Assembly: GCF_037076465.1 (NCBI RefSeq) | Contig: NZ_AP028908.1 | Location: forward strand, 992,001 to 1,056,000 | Direction of reading: 5' to 3' | Length of the DNA stretch: 64,000 nt | Source of the DNA: Pectobacterium araliae | Lineage (GTDB): Bacteria > Pseudomonadota > Gammaproteobacteria > Enterobacterales > Enterobacteriaceae | In this document: one piece after another, positions 1-10,758 of the stretch | Layout: each line of letters begins with the position of its first letter | Numbering within the stretch: the stretch's first letter is position 1 | Notes under the pieces: generated by a model | Seen by the model: only the letters and a program-made list of their open reading frames with translations | Database searches by the model: none | Told to the model about the DNA's origin: nothing | Translations under genes and position numbers: made by a program

Positions 1-310
1 CTTCAATCAGGCATTATCTTCGTTAAATTGGGGAAAAGGGCTGCGTTGGAATGCGCTAACGGAAAGCTGGCAGTGCCAGCGGTTGTCGACGGAACAGCTT
101 GTGGTGTGCTTGCGTATGGCCTCTGATGGGACGCAAGGGTTATTGCGTGGTGAAGGGACATTCCCTACTTTGGCGCGGCCGTTGAGGTTGTACCAACGTG
201 TGTCATTTTCGGCACTGTCGTCGGGTCAGATGGCGATCCAACCATTGGGTAGCGGCTGGCTGGACTTTTGCCCAGATAAGGATGCGGCACGCTGTGATGC
301 AACGGAATAG
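1..310 (+). CDS. ygdB: YgdB-like (DUF2509) protein, C-terminal part
   Basis: The frame is open from the left edge (first full codon at base 2) to a stop at 308-310, so only about 102 C-terminal residues are present. The visible part has a Trp/Cys-containing stretch (SWQCQRL) and no catalytic motif. It sits directly upstream of a prepilin-like gene and recC, the position of ygdB in enterobacteria. There it belongs to a group of prepilin-peptidase-dependent, pseudopilin-like genes (ppdA, ppdB, ygdB, ppdC) of uncertain role. Identification rests mainly on gene order plus weak sequence resemblance. Confidence 0.7.
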   Translation, partial: FNQALSSLNWGKGLRWNALTESWQCQRLSTEQLVVCLRMASDGTQGLLRGEGTFPTLARPLRLYQRVSFSALSSGQMAIQPLGSGWLDFCPDKDAARCDATE

Positions 311-689
311 CGCAGTTAACAACAGATTCGTGAGTCATCAATCCGGTTTTAGCCTGCCGGAGACGCTGGTGGCGGCACTGCTGTTCGCCGTCTCACTGAT
401 GGGATTATTGCAATATCACCAGATCTTACAGCAATCATTTCAGCACCAGTGGCAGCAGCGTCAGGCCTGGCGATTTGCGATGCAGCAGTTGGAGGCCTAT
501 GAGGCGGGTGTGCCGTATCATCCGTCAGATCCTGATAATATTGCGTCCTTTTCGAGTAAAAACTGGCAGTTTAGTCTGTCAGAACAGTTACAGAGCGGCG
601 AATGCCGTCAGGTAACCGTAAGGGTCATGACGCCACGTCGCTATCAGGCTACACTGAACCGTTGGTTTTGCTCGCCATCGCCTGTGTAG
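282..689 (+). CDS. ppdC: Prepilin peptidase-dependent protein C (type IV pseudopilin-like)
   Basis: Small protein with a class III (prepilin) signal. A short polar leader ends in Gly, followed by FSLPE and a roughly 20-residue hydrophobic helix (TLVAALLFAVSLMGLL). The Gly/Phe junction with Glu at +5 is the prepilin peptidase site. PpdC-type proteins sit just upstream of recC in enterobacteria; they are thought to be minor pilins of a type IV pilus or secretion apparatus, but their function is unproven. The start is uncertain: ATG 282 overlaps the end of ygdB, ATG 297 is in frame, and GTG 330 would leave the typical six-residue leader (MSHQSG). None has a strong Shine-Dalgarno sequence. Confidence 0.75.
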   Translation: MRHAVMQRNSAVNNRFVSHQSGFSLPETLVAALLFAVSLMGLLQYHQILQQSFQHQWQQRQAWRFAMQQLEAYEAGVPYHPSDPDNIASFSSKNWQFSLSEQLQSGECRQVTVRVMTPRRYQATLNRWFCSPSPV

Positions 690-748
690 TCGGCGTGTGT
701 GAGTAAACGATGAATGATCAACGGTAAACAGCGGCAGCAGGAGCCAGA

Positions 749-3700
749 ATGTTTAGAATCTATCACTCCAATCAGTTGGATATCTTGAAAGAACTGATGG
801 TTGAGCTGATAAAACGTCAGCCGCTTGCGGACCCCTTCCAGCAGGAAGTGATTTTGGTGCAAAGCCCCGGGATGGCGCAGTGGCTGCAAATTGAACTGGC
901 TGGGGATTTTGGTATTGCTGCCAACATCCAATTCCCGTTGCCCGGCGTTTTCTTGTGGAATATGTGTCGCTATGTGCTGTCAGATATTCCAAAAGAAAGT
1001 GCCTTCAGCAAGGATGCGATGACGTGGAAGCTCATGCATTTGCTGCCTGATTTACTGGCACAGCCTGATTTTGCGGCGCTTAACCACTATTTGCAGGATG
1101 ATGATAACCAGCGAAAGCTGCATCAACTGGCCGGGCGCGTGGCGGATCTTTTTGACCAATACTTGATTTATCGCCCCGAGTGGATCAAAGCATGGCAAGA
1201 GGGGAAACAGGTTGACGATCTCGGTGGTAACCAGCTGTGGCAGTCGGCGCTGTGGCGTGCGCTGGTGGATTACACGCGAGAACTGGCGCAACCTGAATGG
1301 CACCATGCGATTCTGTATCAACGCTTTATCAAGGCGTTAGAGCAGGCAAACGTGTGTCCGAAAGGCTTGCCGCCACGGGTTTTTATCTGCGGTATTTCAG
1401 CGCTTCCCCCTATCTATTTACAGGCGTTGAATGCGCTAGCGCAGCACATTGATGTGCACCTGCTGTTTACCAACCCTTGCCGCCATTATTGGAGTGACAT
1501 TCAGGATTATAAATTTTTGGCGAAGCTAAAGGCCCGCAATCGTCGCCTACATCGTTTTGACGGTGAGCAGACTGATGAAACCCGCTCGCTCTTTCGCGAT
1601 CCCTCACAGGCAGACATGCTGTTCAATGACGACGGTAAACAATCAATTAATAACCCGTTGCTGGCATCGTGGGGCAAACTGGGGCGAGATAATCTTTATC
1701 TGCTGGCTGAGCTGGATAACGTGCAGGAGATCGATGCCTTTGTTGAGTCGGATGGCAAAAATCTGCTGCAAACCTTGCAGCGCGATATTCTTGAGCTGGA
1801 AGACCACGCACTGGTGGCCGTTAGCCACGAAACACAAAATACCAGCACGCAAAAGCGTCGATTGGCACTCGACGATCGTTCGGTTGATTTTCACGCCTGC
1901 CATAGCCCGCAGCGCGAGGTAGAAGTGCTTCACGATCGGCTATTGGCCATGATGGCGGACGATCCTGAACTGATGCCGCGCGACGTCATTGTGATGATGG
2001 CGGATATCGACAGCTATACACCATTTATTCAGGCGGTGTTTGGTAATGCGCCGGACAACCGCTATCTGCCTTTTGCCATCTCCGATCAGCGTGCGCGACA
2101 TGCGCATCCCGCATTGCAGGCGGTAATCAGCCTGCTGGATTTACCCACCAGCCGTTTTACGGCAGAACAGGTTTTGGCATTGCTTGAAGTGCCTGCTCTG
2201 GCTGCGCGTTTCGGTATTCAGGAAGAAGGGTTACGTCGTCTGCGCCTGTGGGTGGTGGAATCAGGTGTGCGTTGGGGATTGGATGACGACAACGTGCGCG
2301 ATCTGATGCTACCGCCAACAGGTCAGCATACGTGGCGTTTTGGCCTGACGAGAATGCTGTTGGGCTATGCGATGGACAGTCAGGTCGGTGATTGGCAGGG
2401 AGTACTGCCTTACGATGAGTCTAGCGGTCTGATTGCGGAGCTGGCTGGTCAACTGGCCGAGTTGCTGATGCAGATCCATCAATGGCGCCAGCGCCTGTCT
2501 CAATCGCGTGTGCTTGTCGATTGGCTACCGCTCTGTAGAGAGCTGATCGAAACCTTCTTTGATACTGATAGCGAGACCGAAGCGGCGCTGGCATTGGTTG
2601 AAAAGCAGTGGCAGTACGTGATTAGCATGGGCACGGTGGCGCGTTATCCGCAGTTGGTGCCGATTTCCCGACTGCGTGATGAACTGTCGCGGCGTCTCGA
2701 TCAGGAGCGACTTAGCCAGCGCTTTTTAGCTGGATCTATCAATTTCTGTACGCTGATGCCTATGCGCTCTATTCCGTTTAAGGTCGTGTGTTTACTGGGC
2801 ATGAATGATGGCGTCTATCCACGGACGCTGCCGCCGCTTGGGTTCGATCTAATGGGGAGAAAAATCAAACGCGGTGACCGTAGCCGACGTGACGACGATC
2901 GCTATCTGTTTCTTGAAGCGCTCCTGTCGGCGCAGCACAAACTTTATATCAGCTATATCGGGCGATCGATTCAGGATAATACGCGCCGCTATCCTTCCGT
3001 ATTGGTCAGCGAACTGACGGAATATATTGCACAAAGTTACGTCCTGCCGGGTGATGAAGCGCTGGATATCGATAGCAGCGCAGAGCGTGTCGTGAAGCAT
3101 CTTTGCCGTGAGCATAGCCGGATGCCTTTTGATGCGGATAACTTCCTGTCAGCACCGCAGCCGTTGAGTTTTGCGGCAGAATGGTTGGCGGCGGCGAACC
3201 GAAAAGGGGAAGCTCAGCCGGACTTTGATCGTGAAACGCTCTCCGAAAGAGTGAATGATTGCAGTATCAGTCTGGATGATTTGAAGCGTTTTTATCGCCA
3301 CCCCGTGCGAGCTTTTTTCCAACTACGGCTTGGTGTGAGTTTTATGCTGCACAGTGACGAACTGTTGGACGAAGAGCCCTTCGTGGTTGATAGCCTCAAC
3401 CGTTATCAATTGAATAGCGAGTTGCTTAATACCTTGATTAAGGAAGGTGATACGGAAAAACTGTATCGTCGAGCCAGAGCCGCGGGCGAACTACCTTATG
3501 GGGCATTCGGTGAAATTTACTGGCAGGAGCAACAGCAGGATATGGCGCAGCTAGCCGCGCGCGTGCGTGATGAGTTAACGCCAGCGCTGCCGGTGAGTCA
3601 GGAAGTGGACATTATCCTTGACGGTGTGCGCGTCAGCGGTTGGCTGAATCAGGTACAGCCGGATGGTTTGCTGCGCTGGCGTCCGGGCACACTTTCCATG

Positions 3701-4147
3701 AAAGATGGCATTACGTTGTGGCTGGAACATCTGGCCTACTGTGCTGCGGGCGGGCAGGGCGAAAGTCGGCTGTATGGGCGGGAAGACACCGCATGGTGCT
3801 TTGCTGCCTTATCGGAAACGCAGGCCAGAGAACAGCTGGCCGTGATGGTGGATGGATATCGTCAGGGCATGAGCAAGCCGCTATTACTGCTCAATAAAGC
3901 AGGGAGTGCGTGGTTAGCTGAATGTTATGATCGTGAAAGCGATAGTCTGCGGTTGGATGTGGAGGCGCAGAACAAGGCGCGTACCCGCTTGCTGCAAGCC
4001 TGGCAGGGCAATATGGGAATGCGGGGCGAAGGCGAGGATTATTACCTGCAACGTATTGTTCGTGAGTTGGATGAAAAGCGAATGAATGAGGTGATTGAAG
4101 CGGCGAAAATCTGGCTACTGCCACCGTTCCGCTTTAATCTGGCTTGA
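749..4147 (+). CDS. recC: Exodeoxyribonuclease V (RecBCD) subunit gamma RecC
   Basis: 1132 residues, against 1122 in E. coli. It is the non-catalytic subunit of RecBCD, the helicase-nuclease that processes double-strand DNA ends. RecC holds the strand channels and recognises Chi in the single strand leaving RecB. The N-terminus (MFRIYHSNQLDILKELM, then VQSPGMAQWLQIELA) is typical of RecC; it has an inactive helicase fold, so no Walker motif is expected. GGAG at 740-743 supports the ATG at 749. The gene precedes ptrA, recB and recD in the usual enterobacterial order. Confidence 0.98.
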   Translation: MFRIYHSNQLDILKELMVELIKRQPLADPFQQEVILVQSPGMAQWLQIELAGDFGIAANIQFPLPGVFLWNMCRYVLSDIPKESAFSKDAMTWKLMHLLPDLLAQPDFAALNHYLQDDDNQRKLHQLAGRVADLFDQYLIYRPEWIKAWQEGKQVDDLGGNQLWQSALWRALVDYTRELAQPEWHHAILYQRFIKALEQANVCPKGLPPRVFICGISALPPIYLQALNALAQHIDVHLLFTNPCRHYWSDIQDYKFLAKLKARNRRLHRFDGEQTDETRSLFRDPSQADMLFNDDGKQSINNPLLASWGKLGRDNLYLLAELDNVQEIDAFVESDGKNLLQTLQRDILELEDHALVAVSHETQNTSTQKRRLALDDRSVDFHACHSPQREVEVLHDRLLAMMADDPELMPRDVIVMMADIDSYTPFIQAVFGNAPDNRYLPFAISDQRARHAHPALQAVISLLDLPTSRFTAEQVLALLEVPALAARFGIQEEGLRRLRLWVVESGVRWGLDDDNVRDLMLPPTGQHTWRFGLTRMLLGYAMDSQVGDWQGVLPYDESSGLIAELAGQLAELLMQIHQWRQRLSQSRVLVDWLPLCRELIETFFDTDSETEAALALVEKQWQYVISMGTVARYPQLVPISRLRDELSRRLDQERLSQRFLAGSINFCTLMPMRSIPFKVVCLLGMNDGVYPRTLPPLGFDLMGRKIKRGDRSRRDDDRYLFLEALLSAQHKLYISYIGRSIQDNTRRYPSVLVSELTEYIAQSYVLPGDEALDIDSSAERVVKHLCREHSRMPFDADNFLSAPQPLSFAAEWLAAANRKGEAQPDFDRETLSERVNDCSISLDDLKRFYRHPVRAFFQLRLGVSFMLHSDELLDEEPFVVDSLNRYQLNSELLNTLIKEGDTEKLYRRARAAGELPYGAFGEIYWQEQQQDMAQLAARVRDELTPALPVSQEVDIILDGVRVSGWLNQVQPDGLLRWRPGTLSMKDGITLWLEHLAYCAAGGQGESRLYGREDTAWCFAALSETQAREQLAVMVDGYRQGMSKPLLLLNKAGSAWLAECYDRESDSLRLDVEAQNKARTRLLQAWQGNMGMRGEGEDYYLQRIVRELDEKRMNEVIEAAKIWLLPPFRFNLA

Positions 4148-4243
4148 TGGGCTTGTTTTGGATGATGCCCGAATAGATTTCTAGGTGCGAGAAGGTAACG
4201 CACTGCAACGTGAAAAGTGATGGATATGAAGTTGGAGAATTGC

Positions 4244-7180
4244 ATGCGTAAACAGTGGATCTGGATTACCGGATGGTTTCTTTTATTCACATTCTGGCTT
4301 CCGGCGAGTTGGGCTGAAACGGGTTGGCAGCCGCTGGCTCAGACCATTCGAAAAAGCGAAAAAGATCCGCGACAATATCAGGCGATCAAACTGGATAACG
4401 GCATGACGGTTCTGTTGGTTTCCGATCCACAAGCACCCAAATCGTTGGCATCACTGGCGCTGCCTATTGGTTCGCTGGACGATCCCAATAACCAACTGGG
4501 ATTAGCGCATTACCTCGAACATATGGTGCTGATGGGATCGAAACGTTACCCGGAACCGGAGGCGCTGTCCGAGTTTTTGAAAAAGCATGGCGGCAGCCAC
4601 AACGCTAGCACGGCCTCTTACCGTACGGCATTTTATCTGGAAGTGGAAAACGATGCGCTGCGGCCTGCTGTGGATCGGATGGCTGATGCGATTGCGGAAC
4701 CGTTGCTTGATCCGGTGAATGCCGATCGCGAGCGTAATGCGGTCAATGCGGAATTGACGATGGCGCGTTCGCGTGACGGTCACCGCATAGCACAAGTCGG
4801 GGCGGAAACCTTAAATCCGGCGCACCCGAGCGCCCGTTTTTCGGGGGGGAATCTTGAAACCCTGAGCGATAAACCTGACAGTAAACTGCATGATGAGTTG
4901 GTGAAGTTCTACCAGAAATACTACTCAGCTAATCTGATGAAGGGGGTTATTTACAGCAATCAGCCTCTGCCTGAATTGGCGAAACTGGCAGTCGACACCT
5001 TCGGGCGTATTGACAATCACAATGCTAGCGTTCCAGCGGTTACCGTTCCGGTGACGACGGAAAAGCAGCGTGGCGTAATGATTCACTATGTTCCTGCTCA
5101 ACCGAGAAAACAGCTGCGCATTGAGTTTCGCGTCAGCGATATTAGCCAGGAATTCCGTAGCAAGACGGATACCTATATCAGCTATCTGCTTGGTAACCGC
5201 AGCCAAAATACGCTCTCTGACTGGCTGCAAAAAGAAGGGCTGGTTGAGTCTATCGGCGCAGGTTCTTCACAGGTAATCGACCGTAACGGCGGCATGTTTG
5301 CGATTTCGGTCTCGCTGACCGATAAAGGTCTGGCACAGCGTGACGAGGTGATTGCAGCCATATTCCGTTATCTGCAACAAATCCGTACCGAGGGAATTCA
5401 GCAGCGCTATTTTGATGAGATCGCGCATGTTCTGGATTTGGATTTCCGCTATCCGTCCATCAGTCGGGATATGGATTACATCGAATGGCTGGTTGATACC
5501 ATGCTGCGCGTGCCGGTTGAGCATACGCTGGATGCGCAGTATGTGGCGGATCGTTACGATCCGAAGGCGATCGCCGCACGGCTGGATGAGATGACACCGC
5601 AGAATGCGCGTATTTGGGTTATCAGCCCGAATGAGCCGCATAATAAAGTGGCCTATTTTGTCGATGCGCCGTACGAGATGGATAAAATCCCGTCTGCGAC
5701 CTTTGCCAAATGGAAAACGCTGGGGCAGAAAATGTCGCTGTCGTTGCCGACGATCAACCCTTACATCCCAGATGATTTCTCCCTGATCAACGCGGATAAG
5801 GCGATGACTAAACCGACGCTCCTGTTGAATCAACCAGGGCTGCGCGTGCTGTACATGCCAAGTCACTATTTTGCCGATGAGCCGAAAGCGGAAATCACGC
5901 TGTTCCTGCGTAATCAGGAAGCGCGTAGTACCGCGCGTAATCAGGTGCTGTTTGCGTTAAACGATTATCTGGCAGGTCTGGCGCTGGATGAACTCAGCTA
6001 TCAGGCATCGATTGGCGGCATCAGTTTCTCTACCCGTAGCAATGATGGTCTGGTGATTAGCGCAGATGGCTATACCCAGCATTTGCCACGGTTGCTACTG
6101 ACGTTGGCAGATGGTTATGCCTCCTTCACCTCAACGGAAGCACAGCTGGAGCAGGCTAAATCCTGGTATTTGCAGCAGTTGGATGCGGTAGAGAAATCAA
6201 AAGCCTTTGAGCAGGCGATACAGCCGATTCAGGCGGTATCCCAACTGCCTTACTTCGAGCGCGGTGAACGCCGTAAGCTGCTGAAGGATATCCGCTTACA
6301 GGACGTGGTTAACTACCGCAACGATCTGCTGCAAAGAGCCACGCCGGAAATGCTGGTTGTCGGCAATCTGGCTCCAGAGCGGGTCACCGAGCTAGCGAAC
6401 ACGCTGAAAGCACATCTGAAGGCTAATGGTGAAAATCTGTCACGCAGCGGCGATGTTAAAGTCAGTAAGCCACAGCTTGCTAACCTACAGCGCCCAGGTA
6501 GCAGCACAGATTCTGCGTTAGCGGCGGTATATGTACCGACGGGTTATTCGGAAACGGAAAGCATGGCCTATAGCTCGGTGCTGGGGCAGATTGTTCAGCC
6601 TTGGTTCTATAGCCAACTGAGAACGGAAGAGCAACTGGGCTATGCGGTTTTTGCCTTCCCGACGACGGTTGGTCGACAGATGGGTATTGGCTTCCTGCTG
6701 CAAAGCAATAGCAAACAGCCTGCCTATTTGTATCAGCGCTATGAAGATTTTTACCTGAAAGCGCAAAAGCGTCTGCGTGAGATGAGTGAAGAAGAGTTTG
6801 CGCAGTATAAGCAAGGCGTGATGAATGAACTGAGTCAGCGCCCGCAAACATTGGGCGAAGAGGCCAGCCGACTGCGTAACGATTTAGATCGCGAAAATTT
6901 TGCTTTTGATTCGCGCGAGAAACTGCTCGAACAAATCAAACCGCTGACGGTGGCGCAACTGGCAGATTTTTTCCAGCAGGCGCTGAAGCCTGAGGGGCTG
7001 GCGGTGTTGTCGCAGGTTTCCGGTAGCCATCATGGTAAAGCCGACTACGCTGCTCCGAAAGGGTGGCATACCTACGTGGATGCGTCTTCGTTGCAGAAAA
7101 CATTACCGCGTGAGAAAGCGCCCGCGATGAGCCCTGCGCCAGCCGTATCGGAAGCTATCGGTAAGGTTTCGGCACAATGA
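4244..7180 (+). CDS. ptrA: Protease III (pitrilysin), periplasmic zinc metallopeptidase
   Basis: Large M16 (insulinase family) endopeptidase that degrades small polypeptides in the periplasm. Starting at ATG 4244 gives 978 residues with a clean Sec signal peptide (MRKQWIWITG...ASWA) and GGAG at 4234-4237; the upstream GTG 4217 only adds nine residues before it. The inverted zinc motif HYLEH falls at residues 89-93, and ERNAVNAE downstream supplies the third ligand, nearly the E. coli positions. The gene lies between recC and recB, as in E. coli, although it has no known role in recombination. Its last bases overlap the recB start. Confidence 0.97.
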   Translation: MRKQWIWITGWFLLFTFWLPASWAETGWQPLAQTIRKSEKDPRQYQAIKLDNGMTVLLVSDPQAPKSLASLALPIGSLDDPNNQLGLAHYLEHMVLMGSKRYPEPEALSEFLKKHGGSHNASTASYRTAFYLEVENDALRPAVDRMADAIAEPLLDPVNADRERNAVNAELTMARSRDGHRIAQVGAETLNPAHPSARFSGGNLETLSDKPDSKLHDELVKFYQKYYSANLMKGVIYSNQPLPELAKLAVDTFGRIDNHNASVPAVTVPVTTEKQRGVMIHYVPAQPRKQLRIEFRVSDISQEFRSKTDTYISYLLGNRSQNTLSDWLQKEGLVESIGAGSSQVIDRNGGMFAISVSLTDKGLAQRDEVIAAIFRYLQQIRTEGIQQRYFDEIAHVLDLDFRYPSISRDMDYIEWLVDTMLRVPVEHTLDAQYVADRYDPKAIAARLDEMTPQNARIWVISPNEPHNKVAYFVDAPYEMDKIPSATFAKWKTLGQKMSLSLPTINPYIPDDFSLINADKAMTKPTLLLNQPGLRVLYMPSHYFADEPKAEITLFLRNQEARSTARNQVLFALNDYLAGLALDELSYQASIGGISFSTRSNDGLVISADGYTQHLPRLLLTLADGYASFTSTEAQLEQAKSWYLQQLDAVEKSKAFEQAIQPIQAVSQLPYFERGERRKLLKDIRLQDVVNYRNDLLQRATPEMLVVGNLAPERVTELANTLKAHLKANGENLSRSGDVKVSKPQLANLQRPGSSTDSALAAVYVPTGYSETESMAYSSVLGQIVQPWFYSQLRTEEQLGYAVFAFPTTVGRQMGIGFLLQSNSKQPAYLYQRYEDFYLKAQKRLREMSEEEFAQYKQGVMNELSQRPQTLGEEASRLRNDLDRENFAFDSREKLLEQIKPLTVAQLADFFQQALKPEGLAVLSQVSGSHHGKADYAAPKGWHTYVDASSLQKTLPREKAPAMSPAPAVSEAIGKVSAQ

Positions 7181-10100
7181 CAAGCGCCGCGCCACAATCA
7201 TTAGACGTCATGACGTTGCCGCTCCTGGGGGAGCGGCTGATTGAGGCGTCGGCCGGAACGGGGAAAACCTATACGCTGGCTGCGCTTTACCTGCGCTTGT
7301 TGCTAGGGCTGGGCAAGCAAGCCGCGTATCCACGTCCGCTGCTGGTCGAGGAAATTCTGGTTGTGACCTTTACGGAGGCGGCGACCGAAGAGCTGCGTGA
7401 GCGCATTCGTGCCAGAATCCATGCGTTGCGCATTGCCTGCCTGCGTAAAAGTGCCCAAGGCGAAGAGGCGGGAAAACATAAGGATACGTCGCTAGCGCAA
7501 CTGTTGGCGGAGATTGTGGATCATCGAGAGGCAGCCGATGTCTTGCTGGCGGCCGAACGGCAAATGGACGACGCAGCGATCTACACGATCCACGGCTTCT
7601 GCCAGCGTATGCTCAGTACCAATGCGTTTGAATCCGGCGTGCTTTTCGAACAGGTGCTGATAGAAGATGAACAGCCGCTGCGCCGTCAGGCCTGCGCCGA
7701 TTTCTGGCGTCGTTATTGTTATCCACTGCCGGTAGAGGTGGCGCGGATTGTCGGTTTAGAGTGGAAAGGACCGGAAAATCTGCTGGTCGATCTGGCTCCT
7801 TATTTGCACGGTGAAGCGCCTGCGTTTCGCTTGCCGCCAGAAGAAAATGAAACGTTGCTGAGTCGACATGAGAATATCGTGGCGACGATCGACGCTTACA
7901 AACAACGCTGGCTGGCGTCAGCCGCAGAGCTGGAAGCGCTGATCGTGGCGTCTGGTGTGGATAAGCGCAGTTACAGCAGTAAGCATCTCCCCAATTGGTT
8001 ACAGAAAGTCACGCTGTGGGCAGAGCAGCTAACGCTGGATTATCAACTGCCGAAAGATCTGGTGAGATTTGCTCAGCAAACGTTAATCGAGAAAACGAAA
8101 AAGGGCGAGCCGCCTGTTCATGCCCTCTTTGAGGAGACCGAACGGCTGCTTGCAGCGCCGCTGTCGCTGCGTGATTTAGTCATTGTCCGCGCGCTGTCGG
8201 CGATTCGGGATTCAGTGCGAGAGGAGAAACAGCAGCGTGCGGAGCTGGGTTTTGACGATCTGTTGAGCCGTCTGGATATTGCGTTGCAACAGTCGGGTGG
8301 GGAGCAGCTTGCTAGCGCCATTCGCGAACGCTATCCGGTGGCGATGATTGATGAGTTTCAGGATACCGACCCCCAACAGTACCGTATTTTCCGTACACTG
8401 TATGTCGGGCAACCGCAGTGCGGGCTATTGTTGATCGGTGACCCGAAGCAGGCTATTTATGCGTTTCGCGGTGCGGATATTTTTACTTATATGCACGCGC
8501 GTGGCGAAGTGGCTGCGCATTATACGCTGGGCACAAACTGGCGCTCGTCGCACCAGATGGTACGTGGCGTGAATCGCCTGTTTGAACGTCTCGAACATCC
8601 TTTTATTTTTCAAAACATCCCTTTCCTGCCGGTTAATCCTGCTGAATCTAAGCGCGATTTGGTGTTTGACGTTGCCGGACAGTCTCAACCTGCTCTGCAA
8701 TTCTGGCTAACGGGCGCAGAGCCGATTGGCGTGGGAGATTATCAGCAACAGATGGCGCGCCAGTGTGCGGCGCAGATTCGTGACTGGCTGGCCGCCAGCC
8801 AGCGTAATGAAGCCTGGTTGATAACTGATGATTCCCGGCGTTTGGTCAAAGCATCTGACATGAGCGTGCTGGTGCGTAGCCGGCGTGAAGCTTCGCTGAT
8901 TCGCGATGCGCTAAGTCGTTTGTCCATTCCCTCGGTCTACCTGTCCAATCGCGATAGCGTATTTAGCACGCCAGAAGCCAGCGATATCTTGTGGTTGTTG
9001 CAGGCGGTGTTGGCACCGGAGCAAGAGCGCACGTTACGCAGCGCCATGGCGACGGCTCTAATGGGGCTGGATGCCGCGCAGGTCGATGCGCTGGGACAAA
9101 GTGAATCAGCGTGGGATGCGCTGGTGGATGAGTTTGCAGGCTATCGTGCGCTGTGGCGTCAGCGTGGTGTGTTACCGATGCTGCGAGCGGTGATGAACCA
9201 ACATCAACTGGCTGAGAACTTGCTGGCAAGTACAGAGGGCGAACGACGGATTACCGATATTCTGCACATCGGTGAATTATTGCAGGATGCCTCGGCAAGG
9301 CTTGATAGCGAGCATGCGCTGGTACGCTGGCTATCGCAGCAGGTTGTCCAGCCTAATCCGCAGGCAGAGAGCCAGCAGCTACGTCTGGAAAGCGACCGCC
9401 ATCTGGTGCAAATCGTGACGATCCACAAATCGAAAGGGTTGGAATACCCGCTAGTGTGGCTGCCTTTCATCAGTAATTTCCGCGTGCAGGATCAGGGCAT
9501 TTACCACGATCGCGAGAGCTATCAGGCCGTGTTGGATCTGCAAAATAATGAAGAAAGCCAGATGCTGGCGGAAGAGGAGCGGCTGGCGGAAGATTTACGT
9601 TTGCTGTATGTCGCACTAACCCGTTCTATCTACCACTGTAGCGTGGGCGTCGCGCCCGTTCAGCGGTCGCGTAAGAAAGATGGTAGCAGCGATATGCACC
9701 AGAGCGCGCTGGGCTATTTGCTTCAGCGGGGTAAAGAGGCTGAGGCCGCCACGTTAGTCAGCGAGCTGGAAGGTATGGTGGGGGATGGTGTCGCATTAAC
9801 ACGGCTACAGGCAACGGAAGAACAGCGCTGGCAGCCAGATAGACCAGAATTGGCAGAGCTGCGGGCTCGCCACATTGAACGGCAACTGCGTGACAATTGG
9901 CGAGTGACCAGTTATTCAGGGCTTCAGCAACATGGCAGCACAAGCACACAGGATCTGGTGCCACGTTTGGATATTGAAGTGATAGGTGAACGTCAGGAAG
10001 CGGGAGAAACCCAACTGACACCGCATACGTTTCCACGTGGCGCGAGTCCGGGAACATTTTTGCATAGCCTGTTTGAAACACTGGATTTCACTCAACCCGT

Positions 10101-10758
10101 TGAAGATGACTGGCTGGCCGAGCAGTTGCAGCTACAGGGGTTTGAGGCGCACTGGCATCCGGTGTTGAAGGCGTGGATGGATACGCTGTTGCATACGTCG
10201 CTTAACGAGCAAGGGATTATGCTCTCAGCGCTGGATAACACAGATAAGCAGGCCGAATTACAGTTCTATATACCGATTGATGCGCCAATACAGGCGGCGC
10301 AGCTCGATCGGTTGGCAAAGCATCACGATCCGCTATCCGCGCGCTGTCCGGCACTCTCTTTTCAGCAGGTGAAAGGCATGCTGAAAGGGTTTATCGATCT
10401 GGTGTTCCGTTGGGAAGGGCGCTATTACCTGCTGGACTATAAGTCCAACTGGCTCGGCCCTGATGCCAGCGCGTACACCCAAACGGCTATGATGCAGTCG
10501 ATGGCCGAACACCGCTATGACCTGCAATACCAGCTCTACACGCTGGCTTTGCATCGCTATCTACGTCATCGCATTGCGGATTATGACTATGAGCGCCATT
10601 TTGGCGGGGTGTTTTATCTGTTTTTACGCGGCGTCGAAGCGTCTCACCCTGGCAATGGCATCTTTACTTTTCGTCCCTCTGCTGAATTTGTTTTCGGGCT
10701 GGATGCGCTCTTTAAGGGAAAGACGCCTGACGATGCTGATACAGGAATGCCCTCATGA
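7177..10758 (+). CDS. recB: Exodeoxyribonuclease V (RecBCD) subunit beta RecB
   Basis: 1193 residues. RecB is the 3'-5' superfamily 1 helicase and the nuclease of RecBCD, and it loads RecA after Chi. Walker A is ASAGTGK with Lys30; the motif II region reads IDEFQDTD. The C-terminal nuclease domain shows GFIDLVF (Asp1074) and [10 protein letters not shown] (Asp1087, Lys1089), matching the E. coli metal-binding Asp1067/Asp1080 and Lys1082, so both activities look intact. The ATG overlaps the ptrA stop (ATGA, 7177-7180) and the stop overlaps the recD start, which indicates translational coupling. Confidence 0.98.
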   Translation: MTSAAPQSLDVMTLPLLGERLIEASAGTGKTYTLAALYLRLLLGLGKQAAYPRPLLVEEILVVTFTEAATEELRERIRARIHALRIACLRKSAQGEEAGKHKDTSLAQLLAEIVDHREAADVLLAAERQMDDAAIYTIHGFCQRMLSTNAFESGVLFEQVLIEDEQPLRRQACADFWRRYCYPLPVEVARIVGLEWKGPENLLVDLAPYLHGEAPAFRLPPEENETLLSRHENIVATIDAYKQRWLASAAELEALIVASGVDKRSYSSKHLPNWLQKVTLWAEQLTLDYQLPKDLVRFAQQTLIEKTKKGEPPVHALFEETERLLAAPLSLRDLVIVRALSAIRDSVREEKQQRAELGFDDLLSRLDIALQQSGGEQLASAIRERYPVAMIDEFQDTDPQQYRIFRTLYVGQPQCGLLLIGDPKQAIYAFRGADIFTYMHARGEVAAHYTLGTNWRSSHQMVRGVNRLFERLEHPFIFQNIPFLPVNPAESKRDLVFDVAGQSQPALQFWLTGAEPIGVGDYQQQMARQCAAQIRDWLAASQRNEAWLITDDSRRLVKASDMSVLVRSRREASLIRDALSRLSIPSVYLSNRDSVFSTPEASDILWLLQAVLAPEQERTLRSAMATALMGLDAAQVDALGQSESAWDALVDEFAGYRALWRQRGVLPMLRAVMNQHQLAENLLASTEGERRITDILHIGELLQDASARLDSEHALVRWLSQQVVQPNPQAESQQLRLESDRHLVQIVTIHKSKGLEYPLVWLPFISNFRVQDQGIYHDRESYQAVLDLQNNEESQMLAEEERLAEDLRLLYVALTRSIYHCSVGVAPVQRSRKKDGSSDMHQSALGYLLQRGKEAEAATLVSELEGMVGDGVALTRLQATEEQRWQPDRPELAELRARHIERQLRDNWRVTSYSGLQQHGSTSTQDLVPRLDIEVIGERQEAGETQLTPHTFPRGASPGTFLHSLFETLDFTQPVEDDWLAEQLQLQGFEAHWHPVLKAWMDTLLHTSLNEQGIMLSALDNTDKQAELQFYIPIDAPIQAAQLDRLAKHHDPLSARCPALSFQQVKGMLKGFIDLVFRWEGRYYLLDYKSNWLGPDASAYTQTAMMQSMAEHRYDLQYQLYTLALHRYLRHRIADYDYERHFGGVFYLFLRGVEASHPGNGIFTFRPSAEFVFGLDALFKGKTPDDADTGMPS